The notes under the pieces are model-generated. The model ran no database searches and was not told the DNA's origin. It saw only the letters and a list, made by a program, of their open reading frames with translations. 64,000 bases of DNA, taken from positions 1,121,001 to 1,185,000 of the forward strand of contig NZ_JAALFG010000001.1 of NCBI RefSeq assembly GCF_011058215.1. The letters run 5' to 3'. The translations under genes and the position numbers were made by a program. Origin of the DNA: Devosia aurantiaca. GTDB lineage: Bacteria > Pseudomonadota > Alphaproteobacteria > Rhizobiales > Devosiaceae. Positions 1 to 10,286 of the stretch are shown one piece after another; the stretch's first letter is position 1, and each line of letters begins with the position of its first letter.

Positions 1-272
1 GAACGCCGCCTATCCTGTCGGCAACTGCGCCGAGCCCAGCGCCATCGCTGCCATGCTGGCTGGCGGGCGGCGGCAAGCGCATCAAGCGCATTTATGTAAC
101 CGGTCCTGGCGCCATGCCGGTCACGCCCTGCGGCGGCTGCCGCCAGCGCATCCGCGAATTCGCCGATCTCGACGTCGAAATCGTCTCGCACGGCGTCGAT
201 GGTCAACCTTTGGTCCAAACTCTGGGGCAACTTCTCCCCCACAGTTTCGGCCCCGAGTTCTTGAACAAGTAA
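1..272 (+). CDS. cdd: Cytidine deaminase, 3' part, frameshifted
   Basis: Deaminates cytidine and deoxycytidine to the uracil nucleosides; it is the first salvage step of this operon. The 5' end lies outside the window. The visible part starts at about base 2 with NAAYPVGNCAEPSAIAAML, which holds the zinc Cys and Glu of the family, and continues in another frame with VTGPGAMPVTPCGGCRQRI, which holds the paired zinc cysteines, ending in PHSFGPEFLNK. The frames join only if one extra base is assumed in the G/C-rich stretch 62-74. The stop is 41 bp before deoC. I read it as a working gene with one inserted base, because the rest is fully conserved. Confidence 0.85.
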   Translation, partial: TPPILSATAPSPAPSLPCWLAGGGKRIKRIYVTGPGAMPVTPCGGCRQRIREFADLDVEIVSHGVDGQPLVQTLGQLLPHSFGPEFLNK

Positions 273-313
273 GAGCCGGATCACCGGCCAATCCACCGCA
301 GTGGAGGACAGAT

Positions 314-1303
314 ATGAGTTTGAAGGTCGTCGACAACAGCGTCGCCGCGCCCACGCATCGGCGTAATCCCGGCTTCCCGCTCGACCTTGATTGGGTCGGC
401 CGCGTACGCATGAACCGTTCCGCCCTCGAGCGCCGCGCCGGGACCATCGGCGCCCGCCGTACCGTCAAGAAAGACCATCAGCTCGCCTGGCTGCTGAAAG
501 CCATCACGCTGATCGATCTGACGACGCTCAACGCCGACGACACTGCCGGCCGTGTCCAGCGCCTCTGCGCCAAGGCACGCCACCCGGTGCGCCGCGAAAT
601 CCTCGCTGAGCTCGGCATGGCCGACCGCCGCATACTTCCGGGCGCCGTCTGCGTCTACCACTCTTTCGTCAAGACCGCCGTTGAAGCGCTGGACGGCACC
701 GGCATTCCGGTCGCCGCCGTTTCCACCGCCTTCCCGCACGGACTGGCCCCGGTCGAAACCAAGCTGCGCGAAATTGAAATGTCGGTCGAAGACGGGGCCG
801 AGGAAATCGACATCGTCATCGAACGCGGCATGGTGCTGCGCGGCGATTGGCAGGCGCTCTACGACCAGGTCCGCGCCTTCCGCAAGGCCTGCGGCGACGC
901 CCATATCAAGACCATCCTCGGCACCGGCGAACTCGCCACGCAAACCAACATAGCCAAGGCTTCGCTCGTCTGCATGCTGGCCGGCGCCGACTTCATCAAG
1001 ACCTCGACCGGCAAGGAAAAGGTCAACGCCAATCTCGTCACCTCGCTGACCATGATCCGCATGATCCGCTGGTTCGCCGAAGAGACCGGCATCGAGATCG
1101 GCTACAAGCCGGCCGGCGGCATCGCCACCGCGGGCGACGCGCTCAAATACATGGCGCTGATGAAGGAAGAGCTCGGCACCAAATGGCTGCAGCCGCACCT
1201 CTTCCGCTTCGGCGCCTCGAGCCTTCTGACCGATATCGAGCGCCAGCTCGAACACGGCCTCACCGGCCACTATGCCGCCGACTATCGCCAGCCGCTGGTT
1301 TGA
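314..1303 (+). CDS. deoC: Deoxyribose-phosphate aldolase
   Basis: Cleaves 2-deoxyribose-5-phosphate to glyceraldehyde-3-phosphate and acetaldehyde in the cytoplasm. The Schiff-base lysine is in GADFIKTSTGKEK and the second active-site lysine in GYKPAGGIA; both are intact. The 329-residue product is longer than the roughly 260 residues of the E. coli enzyme, with the extra length at the N terminus. I chose ATG 314 because a GGAGG-type ribosome site lies just before it; the open frame runs further upstream but only through cdd in the wrong phase. Next comes an aldehyde dehydrogenase 9 bp downstream, then deoA and deoB, so the gene belongs to a deoxynucleoside catabolic operon. Confidence 0.96.
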   Translation: MSLKVVDNSVAAPTHRRNPGFPLDLDWVGRVRMNRSALERRAGTIGARRTVKKDHQLAWLLKAITLIDLTTLNADDTAGRVQRLCAKARHPVRREILAELGMADRRILPGAVCVYHSFVKTAVEALDGTGIPVAAVSTAFPHGLAPVETKLREIEMSVEDGAEEIDIVIERGMVLRGDWQALYDQVRAFRKACGDAHIKTILGTGELATQTNIAKASLVCMLAGADFIKTSTGKEKVNANLVTSLTMIRMIRWFAEETGIEIGYKPAGGIATAGDALKYMALMKEELGTKWLQPHLFRFGASSLLTDIERQLEHGLTGHYAADYRQPLV

Positions 1304-1312
1304 GGATTTGAC

Positions 1313-3690
1313 ATGAACAAGATCGCCCAAATCTTCGACACGCTCGACTATGGCCCGGCGCCGGAGTCCGCCGAGCAGGCCAACTCTTGGCTCGACAGCA
1401 AGAACCGCAAGTTTGGCCACTTCATCGATGGCGCCTGGACTGCCCCCGGCAAGACTTTTGCCAGCACCAACCCGGCCAACGGAACGCACCTCGCCGACAT
1501 CAGCAATGGTACCACAGCAGATGTGGACGCCGCCGTCGCCGCCGCCCGCGCCGCTTTTCCGGCCTGGAGCGCACTTCCCGGATATCAGCGCGGAAGATAC
1601 CTCTACGCCATCGCCCGCATGATCCAAAAGCACGCGCGCCTTTTCGCCGTGCTCGAAACCATCGACAACGGCAAGCCGATCCGCGAGTCGCGCGACGCCG
1701 ATATTCCCTTGGTGGCGCGGCATTTCTACCACCATGCGGGCTGGGCAACGCATCTGGCCAGCCAGTTTCCCGACCACGTTCCCTACGGTGTCTGCGGCCA
1801 GATCATCCCCTGGAATTTTCCGCTCTTGATGCTGGCCTGGAAGATCGCCCCGGCCCTTGCTGCCGGAAACACGGTGGTCCTCAAACCCGCCGAGTTCACC
1901 TCCCTTACCGCGCTGCTCTTCGCCGACATCTGCGACCGCGTCGGCTTGCCCAAGGGCGTTGTCAACATCGTCACCGGCGAGGGCGATACCGGTGCGGCGC
2001 TGGTCAACCATCCTGACGTCGACAAGATCGCCTTCACCGGCTCAACCGAAGTCGGCAAGATCATCCGCGCCGCCACCGCCGGTTCGGGCAAGGGCCTGTC
2101 GCTCGAACTGGGCGGCAAGTCGCCCTATATCGTCTTCGAGGACGCTGACCTCGACAGCGCCGTCGAAGGTCTTGTCGAAGCGATCTGGTTCAACCAGGGC
2201 CAGGTGTGCTGCGCTGGCTCGCGCCTCCTGGTGCAGGAATCGATCGAAGAGCGCTTCATCGCCAAGGTGAGGACCCGCATGGCCAATCTCCGTGTCGGCG
2301 ATCCGCTCGACAAATCCGTCGATATCGGCGCCATGGTTGCCCCGGTGCAGGTCGAGCGCATCCGCGACCTGATGAAGCGCGGCGTCGCCGAAGGCGCCCA
2401 TGTCTATGAGCCCGATGGCGAGGTGCCGGCCCAGGGCTGCTTCCTGAAACCCGCGCTCGTCACTAATGTTTCGCCCGCCAACTCACTGGTGGCCGAAGAA
2501 ATTTTTGGCCCTATTCTTGTTGCCATGAGCTTCCGCACGCCCGAAGAAGCGGTGCAACTGGCCAACAACACCCGCTACGGTCTCGCCGCCACTGTGTGGA
2601 GCGAGAACATCAATCTTGCCCTCGACATCGCACCCAAGCTCAAGGCCGGCGTGATCTGGATCAACGGCACCAACCAGTTCGACGCCGCCGTCGGCTTCGG
2701 TGGCTATAAGGAATCCGGCTTTGGTCGCGAAGGCGGCCGCGAAGGCATGGGCGCTTATCTTAAGCCGAAATGGGAAAAGCATTTACAGCCAGGCGTCGTG
2801 AGACCTCATGGTGAGCTTGTCGAACCACGAGGTCGGGCAAACCCCCTCGACGCCGTCCCCCTGGACCAGACCGCCAAAATGTATATCGGCGGCAAGCAAG
2901 CCCGTCCCGACAGCGGCTATAATCGCCCCGTGCTCGCACCCGATGGCACCAGCATCGGCGAAGTCGGCGACGGCAACCGCAAGGACATCCGTAACGCCGT
3001 GGAGGCCGCCCGCGCCGCCTCCGGCTGGGCCACGACCGCCGCGCATTCGCGCGCCCAAATCCTCTACTTCCTTGCCGAAAACCTCGACTATCGTCGCGCC
3101 GAATTCGCTGCCCGCATCGAGGCGCAGACCGGCGAAGATGGCACGGCCGAAGTCGAAGCGTCCATCGAACGCCTCTTCGCCTTTGCCGGCTGGGCCGACA
3201 AATATGATGGCGCCGTGCACAATCCGCCGATGCGAGCCGTCGCCGCAGCCATGATCGAGCCGCTCGGCGTTCTCGGCATCGTCGCGCCCGAGAGGCAGCC
3301 TTTGCTTGGCTCGATCGCGCTCCTCGCGCCGGCCATCGCCATGGGCAACACGGTTGTGCTGGTCCCCTCTGCTCGTGCGCCGCTCTCGATCACCGACTTC
3401 TACCAGGTGCTCGAAACCTCCGACATGCCCTTTGGCGTTGTCAACATCGTCACCGGCGAGGGTGTCGCTTTAGCCAAGACCCTGGCCGAGCACGACGGCG
3501 TCGACGGGCTCTGGTTCATGGGTTCGGCCGAAGGCTCCGCCATGGTCGAGAAATCCTCTACCGGCAACCTCAAGCAGACCTGGACCAGCCGCGGCCTCGA
3601 CTACGACCTCGCCGACCCTTGCTTTGCCGGCGACTATTTCCTTGGCAAGGCGACACAGGTCAAAAACGTCTGGATCCCCTACGGGGCGTG

Positions 3691-3691
<1 letters not shown>
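1313..3691 (+). CDS. Two-domain aldehyde dehydrogenase, ALDH16 type
   Basis: 792 residues. The first 490 or so form a complete NAD(P)-dependent aldehyde dehydrogenase: [11 protein letters not shown], the FTGSTEVGK nucleotide loop, the general-base Glu in [12 protein letters not shown] (about residue 265) and the catalytic Cys in GQVCCAGSR (about 298). Residues 515-792 are a second, shortened ALDH-like domain ([19 protein letters not shown]) without a catalytic Cys. This arrangement fits the ALDH16 family, whose bacterial members keep the N-terminal Cys and carry a non-catalytic C-terminal ALDH domain. The linker between the domains contains a dispersed palindromic repeat read in frame. The gene sits between deoC and deoA and overlaps the deoA start by 1 bp. 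From context the substrate is probably the acetaldehyde made by DeoC; that is inference. Confidence 0.9.
2799..2838 (+). repeat. Dispersed palindromic repeat (family A) inside the ALDH coding sequence
   Basis: These 40 bases are identical to 61371-61410, an intergenic copy 58 kb away. The unit is an imperfect palindrome of the form ACCTCAT-GGTGAGC ... GAACCACGAGGT. Here it is read as the peptide [14 protein letters not shown] in the linker between the two ALDH domains, with the frame kept open. Intergenic relatives are at 29882-29970, 33582-33663 and 61371-61460. Confidence 0.85.
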
Positions 3692-5003
<1,312 letters not shown>

Positions 5004-5006
5004 CCC

Positions 5007-6223
5007 ATGCCCCGCGCAATCGTCTGCCTCCTCGATAGCGTCGGCATCGGCGGCGCACCCGATGCCAATCTCTACGGCGACCAGGGCGCGAACACAGTCG
5101 GTCACATCGCCGAATGGGCTGCCGATGGTCGCGCCGATCGCGACGGACTTCGCGCCGGTCCGCTTCACGTCCCCAACATGGACGCCATGGGTCTTGGCGC
5201 TGCCGTCAAACTCTCCACCAGCACCCTTCCGCCCGGCCTGTCCGGCACGCCGAAAGGCGGCCGTTTTGGTGTCGGCCGCGAAGTCTCGCGCGGCAAGGAC
5301 ACGCCCTCTGGGCATTGGGAGATTGCCGGCGTGCCGGTCCCCTTCGACTGGGGCTACTTCCCGCAGAGCGAGCCGGTTTTTCCGCCCGAGCTTGTCGAAG
5401 AACTGGTACGCCGTGCCAATCTCCCTGGCATTTTGGGCAACAAGCATGCCTCGGGCACAGACATCATCGCCGCGATGGGCGAGGAGCACATCCGAACCGG
5501 CAAGCCCATCTGCTACACCTCGGTGGACTCGGTGTTCCAGATCGCGGCGCACGAAAGCCATTTCGGCCTCGATCGGCTTTACAAGCTTTGCGAAATCGCC
5601 TTCGAGCTGACCAAGCCGCTCAATATCGGCCGCGTCATCGCCCGCCCGTTCATCGGCAACGACGCAACCGACTTCAAACGCACCGGCAACCGTCGCGACT
5701 TTGCCATCTCTCCACCGGAACCGACGCTGCTCGATCGCAATCAAGCCGCCGGCAATCAGGTCTATGCTGTCGGCAAAATCTCGGACATCTATGCCGGCTC
5801 CGGCGTTACCCACAAACTCAAGGGCACCGGCATCCCGCAGCTCTTCGATCGCACGCTCGTGGCCATGGAAATGGCCGCCGACCGCGCCTTCATCATGACC
5901 AACTTCGTCGATTTCGACTCAGAATACGGCCACCGCCGCGATGTCCCCGGCTATGCCGCCGCGCTCGAACTGTTCGACCGCCGCCTGCCTGAGGTCATCA
6001 GCAAGCTTCGGCACGATGATCTCCTGATCCTCACAGCCGACCATGGCAACGACCCGACCTGGCCGGGCACCGACCATACGCGCGAGCAGATCCCGATCCT
6101 GGTTTTTCCCCAGCCCTGCCGCCCGGGGAGATTGGCATTCGCCCTACCTTCGCTGATATAGGTGAGAGCATAGCCCATTGGCTCGGCCTCGCCCCCGGCC
6201 GCCACGGCAAGAGTTTCCTTTAA
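5007..6223 (+). CDS. deoB: Phosphopentomutase, frameshifted near the 3' end
   Basis: Interconverts (deoxy)ribose-1-phosphate and -5-phosphate, linking DeoA to DeoC. Alkaline-phosphatase fold with two metals: the N-terminal [13 protein letters not shown], the catalytic region around [13 protein letters not shown], and the metal ligands in [30 protein letters not shown]. The main frame ends at 6161, but the conserved tail [20 protein letters not shown] and HGKSFL is found in another frame ending at 6223. A single base missing at about 6117 joins them into 405 residues, matching the roughly 407 of E. coli DeoB. ATG 5007 is 3 bp after the deoA stop. Confidence 0.93.
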
Positions 6224-6234
6224 GAGGTGATCAC

Positions 6235-6864
6235 ATGAGCAACGCAACCGTCATCGATCACCCGCTGATCCAGCACAAGCTGACCATCATGCGCAACAAG
6301 GAGACCTCGATCGCCGGCTTCCGGCGCCTCCTGCGCGAGATCGCTCACCTCATGTGCTACGAAGTCACGCGCGATCTCGAACTCGAAATGATCCCCATCG
6401 AGACGCCGATGGCGCAGATGGATTCGCCCTCGATCAAGGGCAAGAAACTGGTTTTCGCCTCGATCCTGCGCGCCGGCAACGGCCTGCTCGATGGCATGCT
6501 CGACCTCGTTCCTGCCGCCCGCGTCGCCCATATCGGCATTTACCGCGATCATGAAACGCTGGAGCCGGTCGAATACTATTTCAAGGCGCCGTCCAACCTC
6601 GAAGACCGCCTGATCATCGTCGTCGACCCGATGCTGGCAACCGCCAATTCGGCCACCGCCGCCATCGACAAGCTCAAGGAGCGCGGCGCCAACAATATCC
6701 GCTTCCTCTGCCTCCTCGCCGCGCCCGAGGGCATCGAGCGCTTCAATAAGGCCCATCCCGATGTGCCGGTGTTCACCGCCTCGATCGACAGCCATCTCAA
6801 CGAGAAGGGCTATATCATCCCGGGCCTCGGCGACGCCGGCGACCGCATGTATGGCACCAAGTAA
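6235..6864 (+). CDS. upp: Uracil phosphoribosyltransferase
   Basis: Converts uracil and PRPP to UMP, completing pyrimidine salvage after deoxyuridine breakdown. 209 residues, the usual size. The PRPP-binding loop is [15 protein letters not shown], the family's DPMLAT signature, and the uracil site is near the C-terminal [14 protein letters not shown] 6235 is chosen over the longer frame because of the AAGAGGTGA ribosome site just upstream and because family members begin close to this point. It follows deoB by 11 bp and is probably in the same transcript. Confidence 0.96.
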   Translation: MSNATVIDHPLIQHKLTIMRNKETSIAGFRRLLREIAHLMCYEVTRDLELEMIPIETPMAQMDSPSIKGKKLVFASILRAGNGLLDGMLDLVPAARVAHIGIYRDHETLEPVEYYFKAPSNLEDRLIIVVDPMLATANSATAAIDKLKERGANNIRFLCLLAAPEGIERFNKAHPDVPVFTASIDSHLNEKGYIIPGLGDAGDRMYGTK

Positions 6865-6867
6865 GCC

Positions 6868-7263
6868 ATGGCAAAGCTAGCCCATACGATGATCCGGGTG
6901 ATCGACGAAGCGCGCTCCGTCGATTTCTACCGCCGCGCCTTCGGCCTCGAAATAGTCAATCGCCTGGAATTTGCCGACTTTACGCTGGTCTACATGGCCC
7001 ACGAGCTCGATGGCTTCGAACTCGAGCTCACCATCAATCACGGCCGCACCGAGCCGTATCAGCTTGGCGACGGCTATGGGCACCTGGCCGTCGTCGTCGA
7101 CAACCTTCAGGCGGAGCACGAGCGTTTCACGGCTGAGGGTTTCACGGTCGGCAAGGTGGTCGACTTCAAGAACGGCAACGTGCCCGTGGCCCGCTTCTTT
7201 TTCGCCACCGATCCGGATGGCTACAAGATCGAAGTCATCCAAAAAGGCGGACGCTTCCAATAA
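6868..7263 (+). CDS. gloA: Glyoxalase I / VOC-family protein
   Basis: 131 residues with two VOC repeats. Candidate metal ligands sit at the expected places: His in AHTMIRV near the N terminus, Glu in ELELTINHG, His in GYGHLAVVVD and Glu in YKIEVIQKG. This matches lactoylglutathione lyase, which turns the methylglyoxal-glutathione hemithioacetal into S-lactoylglutathione. The start is 3 bp after the upp stop, so it closes the nucleoside operon, and a strong terminator follows. Triose phosphate from DeoC is a source of methylglyoxal, which could explain the pairing; that is inference. A different VOC activity cannot be excluded. Confidence 0.85.
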   Translation: MAKLAHTMIRVIDEARSVDFYRRAFGLEIVNRLEFADFTLVYMAHELDGFELELTINHGRTEPYQLGDGYGHLAVVVDNLQAEHERFTAEGFTVGKVVDFKNGNVPVARFFFATDPDGYKIEVIQKGGRFQ

Positions 7264-7270
7264 CGTAAAG

Positions 7271-7296
7271 AAAACCCCGGATCGCTCCGGGGTTTT
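7271..7296 (+). terminator. Rho-independent terminator after the deo operon
   Basis: Perfect 10-bp stem AAAACCCCGG / CCGGGGTTTT with a 6-base loop. The A and T tracts on both sides let it work for the plus-strand operon and also for the HAD gene ending at 7302 on the minus strand. Confidence 0.9.
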
Positions 7297-7301
7297 GTGT
7301 T

Positions 7302-7919
7302 TCAAGCCTTGAGCGGCAGCCCCAGCGCGATCAGCTCCTTGCGCACCTCCGCGGGCTCGCGGAAATGGATGCCGTGCATCCCGAACTTGCGCGCCGCCAC
7401 GATATTGGGCTCGCTGTCATCGATGAAGACGCAGGATTCCGGCGCGAAACCGTAGCGTTCGCAGAACACGCGATAGATGCGCGGATCGGGCTTCACCAGG
7501 CCTTCGAGCCCGGAAACGATGACGCCATCGAACTTTTCGAGGAACGGCCATTCGCCTAATCGGGTCATCCACTTTTCCCAGGAAAAGTTGGTGATCGCAA
7601 AGGTCGGGATTTCCTGCTCGATCAGCTCGTTATGAATATCGATTGTGCCTTGGATAAATGGCCCGAAGGTTTCGGTCCAGCGCTCGTCGAACGCCTTGAT
7701 CTCGCGCCAATATTTGGGAAATCGCGTCACCAGCTTGGCGACGCCTTCGGCATAGATTTCGCCGGCGTCGAATTCGAGGTTCCAATCCGACGTGCAGATG
7801 GTCTGGTGAAACCAGATCGCCTCTTCTTCGGTCTCGAACAGCTTGCGGAAGAGGTAGACGGGGTTCCAGTCGACGAAGACGCCGCCCAGGTCGAAAACGG
7901 GAATAATGGTATCGTTCAT
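7302..7919 (-). CDS. HAD-superfamily hydrolase (IA type)
   Basis: 205 residues. HAD motif I is FDLGGVFVDW, motif II lies around FAITNFSWEKW, the motif III lysine is in GLVKPDPRIY and motif IV is FIDDSEPNIVAA. These place it with phosphatases and dehalogenase-like proteins of subfamily IA, similar to YihX. The substrate cannot be told from sequence. MNDTII is chosen as the start because the DLGGV motif normally lies within about 12 residues of the N terminus; the longer frame has no family similarity upstream. It lies downstream of the TadE genes on the same strand but looks unrelated to them. Confidence 0.88.
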   Translation of the reverse strand: MNDTIIPVFDLGGVFVDWNPVYLFRKLFETEEEAIWFHQTICTSDWNLEFDAGEIYAEGVAKLVTRFPKYWREIKAFDERWTETFGPFIQGTIDIHNELIEQEIPTFAITNFSWEKWMTRLGEWPFLEKFDGVIVSGLEGLVKPDPRIYRVFCERYGFAPESCVFIDDSEPNIVAARKFGMHGIHFREPAEVRKELIALGLPLKA

Positions 7920-7983
7920 ATGCGCAATGCCGGTCCGGAGGAGGTCCCGGCTTGTCGCATGGCGCCGGGGCCCGGCAAGCGCA

Positions 7984-8541
7984 CTAGGGCACGAGTTTGA
8001 TCTCGCCCTCGAAGCGCGGCATGAAGAAGTTGGAGCGGTAAAGGTTGATCTTCTGGCCGATGACAAAGCCATAGAGCGGCGTAAAGGTGTAACTTGCCTC
8101 GGCAGCGATCACCATCTGCCCCTTGGCAATGGCAATCATTTCGGCAGGGAGTGTAAATGCTTTCGGCGGCACGCTTGCCCCGACAGTTGAATATGTCCCG
8201 CGTTCGTACTTGCTTTGCCAGGCAATTGTTGGCTTGCCTGTGCTGTCGACGCGGACCGCCGTTACGACCTGCTTTACGTCTTGCGAGGAGTACGGGGTCA
8301 TGATGCCGCTGGCAGCGCGGAAGTAGTCCTTAAGATCCCGGGTCAGAACTTCACCGTCAGATCGCGCCACAAGGTCACCGACAGCGCCGGCAGCCGATTG
8401 TATCTTGCGATCGATGATGATCAGCGTGCTGACGTCGACTGAACCAATATAGACCGCCAGCATGATCGGCATGATCAGCGCAAACTCGACCGCTGCGGCA
8501 CCTCTTTGCGATCTGGCAAGGCGCCGTAACTGGCTCATCAT
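7984..8541 (-). CDS. TadE-like pilus assembly protein (pseudopilin)
   Basis: 185 residues. The N terminus SQRGAAAVEFALIMPIMLA is a TadE/TadG prepilin segment: a basic stretch, Gly, then a hydrophobic helix with Glu at about +5, the cleavage pattern of TadV/CpaA peptidases. The rest is a periplasmic beta-rich tail without named domains. It is 22 bp downstream of a second TadE-like gene. In Tad systems these minor pilins help start or regulate Flp fibre growth. Start is ATG 8541 or 8538. Confidence 0.85.
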   Translation of the reverse strand: MMSQLRRLARSQRGAAAVEFALIMPIMLAVYIGSVDVSTLIIIDRKIQSAAGAVGDLVARSDGEVLTRDLKDYFRAASGIMTPYSSQDVKQVVTAVRVDSTGKPTIAWQSKYERGTYSTVGASVPPKAFTLPAEMIAIAKGQMVIAAEASYTFTPLYGFVIGQKINLYRSNFFMPRFEGEIKLVP

Positions 8542-8563
8542 GCCTCAACCGGTCCCATCATGG

Positions 8564-9124
8564 CTAAAATGGCTCGGTCTTGAACACGGTGGCAGATCCC
8601 ATCAGGCGCCGGCCATCTCCCATATTGGACATGCCGAGCGGGCCGAAGCTCAGAAACAAGGGGTAACGGTAATGCACCTGAACCTGCACGACCTCTTGGC
8701 CGCCCGGATTGACGTAAGCTTCCGACGTCGTCCAATCGCACGGGGCCCTGCAATTTGGATCGACGGGTGCGACAGTGGTTGCAGACTGAAAGTCCGTGAC
8801 GGTCGTCACCCGCACGTGGAGGCCGGCACAGCCCGGAAAGAGCCCGTAAAGCCGGTTACAAACTTCGGTACGGAACGTCTCGACGGTGGCGCTCCGTTGC
8901 TGCAACTGCCCCGTGCGAAGCTCGCGCGCGGTGTCATTCACGGCGCTTTCCAGCACTTGGCTGGCCAGAAAAATCATCGCTGTCTGGAGGATCGCGCCGA
9001 TCAAGGTGAAGAACGGCAGGCCAAGGAGCGCAAATTCGACAGCCGTGACACCACGCTCGTCACGCGCAAAAGCGCCCGGTCGGCGGCGAAAGCTTCTCAA
9101 ATAATTGGCGAAGGCCTCGATCAT
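8564..9124 (-). CDS. TadE-like pilus assembly protein
   Basis: 186 residues. Starts with a basic region and then RDERGVTAVEFALLGLPFF, a TadE prepilin-type segment with the conserved Glu. Several cysteines in the periplasmic part (VCNRLYGLFPGCAG, PNCRAPCDW) suggest disulfides, which the neighbouring TadE-like protein lacks. It lies between the pilus-N-domain gene and the second TadE-like gene, all on the minus strand facing away from flp. It probably encodes a minor pseudopilin of the same Tad machine. Confidence 0.86.
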   Translation of the reverse strand: MIEAFANYLRSFRRRPGAFARDERGVTAVEFALLGLPFFTLIGAILQTAMIFLASQVLESAVNDTARELRTGQLQQRSATVETFRTEVCNRLYGLFPGCAGLHVRVTTVTDFQSATTVAPVDPNCRAPCDWTTSEAYVNPGGQEVVQVQVHYRYPLFLSFGPLGMSNMGDGRRLMGSATVFKTEPF

Positions 9125-9208
9125 GTTTCGAGGCTAGGCCGCCATGCCTAATCAAAGGTTATGAGCAACGGGAAGTCTGCCCCGCCGGTAAACGCGAGGT
9201 TAAGAGTC

Positions 9209-9661
9209 TTAGTTGGCTGCAGACTGGACCAGTTGCGACGAGGCAAGGGTCTCGCTCGCGAACCCCGTATCGTCACCCATCATGACAACCGGCTGGCACA
9301 CCGGCGCGCAGGAGAGCGTTGTGCGCGCCTGGCCCTGGTAGACCGTCATGATCCCGGCCTGCATCTGCACCACTTCGACCAGCGTATCGGCAATTGGCTC
9401 GCCGGCGGTATTGAGAACGATGAGATTGGTCTGGCCGTAGCTCTTGCCGGTGAGGATCAAGGTCAGCGGGTCCTGGATGGTCACGTCCGCAATGCCGGGA
9501 TTGCCGACGATCACCGTTGCTGCCGGAGCGCTGATGCGCAGCACGCGGGCCATGTTCACATTGACGCTGACCGGCGCGCCGTCCTGGGCCTGGATGGGCA
9601 TGGGTAGGGCGAGGCCGAGAGCAACAACGATGGCGGCAAGGCGACGGGACATGGCACGCAT
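9209..9661 (-). CDS. Small secreted protein with pilus-formation N-terminal domain
   Basis: About 150 residues with a signal peptide (RRLAAIVVALGLALPMPIQAQ). The mature part (VNVNMARVLRISAPAATVIV, GNPGIADVTIQDP, GKSYGQTNLIVLN) matches the N-terminal domain seen in CpaC secretins, but the secretin channel domain is absent. It is thus a free-standing copy of the secretin's periplasmic domain. Two cysteines follow in the C-terminal 35 residues. Adjacent TadE genes suggest a role in the same pilus, perhaps as a secretin partner. Starts at 9661 and 9652 are both possible. Confidence 0.8.
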   Translation of the reverse strand: MRAMSRRLAAIVVALGLALPMPIQAQDGAPVSVNVNMARVLRISAPAATVIVGNPGIADVTIQDPLTLILTGKSYGQTNLIVLNTAGEPIADTLVEVVQMQAGIMTVYQGQARTTLSCAPVCQPVVMMGDDTGFASETLASSQLVQSAAN

Positions 9662-10026
9662 CCACGGGTACAGGTAGCGCCTAGCTTCCATGCGAATGGT
9701 AAATGTTTGGCAAACGCCCTCCACTTGGCTCTGGAGGCGACTTCAAGGTTTAATTCTTATTATAAAAGTGGTCGCTTCAGATTTTACGGGACATGAAACA
9801 ACTAATGAAGTGATTAGTGTAATTATTAGCTCCCAATCAGATAGATAAATTGCAATATTTCTTGGTAGAGCCTTGCAAACGAAGAAAAATCTCCCTCTCT
9901 ACCTGGTTCTGAACCTTCCGCCAATTAACGCTATTTCAACGTGTGACGTTTAGCCTTCAGGACATGTTCGATGCGTGACCGTTCAGCGACGTCACTCGAG
10001 GACGTTCAAAAAATAGGAGCCTGGGT
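9662..10026. promoter_or_regulatory. Divergent regulatory region upstream of flp, with a CtrA-like site
   Basis: About 365 bases between the minus-strand pilus genes and flp, clearly more A/T-rich than the surroundings (especially 9750-9870). No gene is seen. At 9925-9939 lies TTAA-N7-TCAA, one mismatch from the CtrA consensus TTAA-N7-TTAA. CtrA controls pilA in Caulobacter, so the site is plausible, but a one-mismatch match is weak alone. A GGAGC ribosome site lies at about 10015. Confidence 0.45.
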
Positions 10027-10200
10027 ATGAAAATTTTCGCACGTTTTGCGCAGGACGAGTCAGGCGCAACCGCAATCGAGTACGGTCTGATCGCCGCACT
10101 CATCGCCGTAGCTATCATTGCTGCTGCTACCGCTCTGGGTGGCAACCTCAGCAACCTCTTCAACCGTATTTCCACCCGCCTCAACAACGCCGCCGTTTAA
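10027..10200 (+). CDS. flp: Flp/Fap-type major pilin
   Basis: 57 residues, the structural subunit of the Tad adhesive pilus. The precursor has a short basic leader ending in Gly, then the Flp motif: ESG followed by ATAIEYGLIAALIAV. Cleavage after the Gly by CpaA, with the conserved Glu at +5 and Tyr at +6, is expected. A hydrophobic helix and a short polar tail (FNRISTRLNNAAV) follow. It is first in the cpa operon, with a hairpin terminator between it and cpaA that would favour pilin mRNA over the rest. Confidence 0.95.
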   Translation: MKIFARFAQDESGATAIEYGLIAALIAVAIIAAATALGGNLSNLFNRISTRLNNAAV

Positions 10201-10225
10201 TCGCGGTCGAGGTCGCAGTTTGGAC

Positions 10226-10246
10226 GGGGAGGCTTCAGCCTCCCCG
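10226..10246 (+). terminator. Stem-loop between flp and cpaA
   Basis: Perfect stem GGGGAGGC / GCCTCCCC with a TTCA tetraloop, followed by GTTTGCTTTG. It probably attenuates transcription after the abundant pilin mRNA, letting some polymerase through to cpaA. Confidence 0.75.
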
Positions 10247-10286
10247 TTTGCTTTGGTGCTTGTCGTTTCCTTAACCCTGTCCACAT

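Noticed and set aside
281..2011. Long minus-strand open frame opposite deoC and the ALDH
   Set aside because: It mirrors two strongly conserved plus-strand genes; its product is Gly/Asp/Val-rich without family motifs, as expected from antisense of G/C-rich codons.
2808..3254. Possible short gene starting [10 protein letters not shown] inside the ALDH gene
   Set aside because: This start is the translated family A repeat in another frame; the remainder is the second ALDH domain out of frame.
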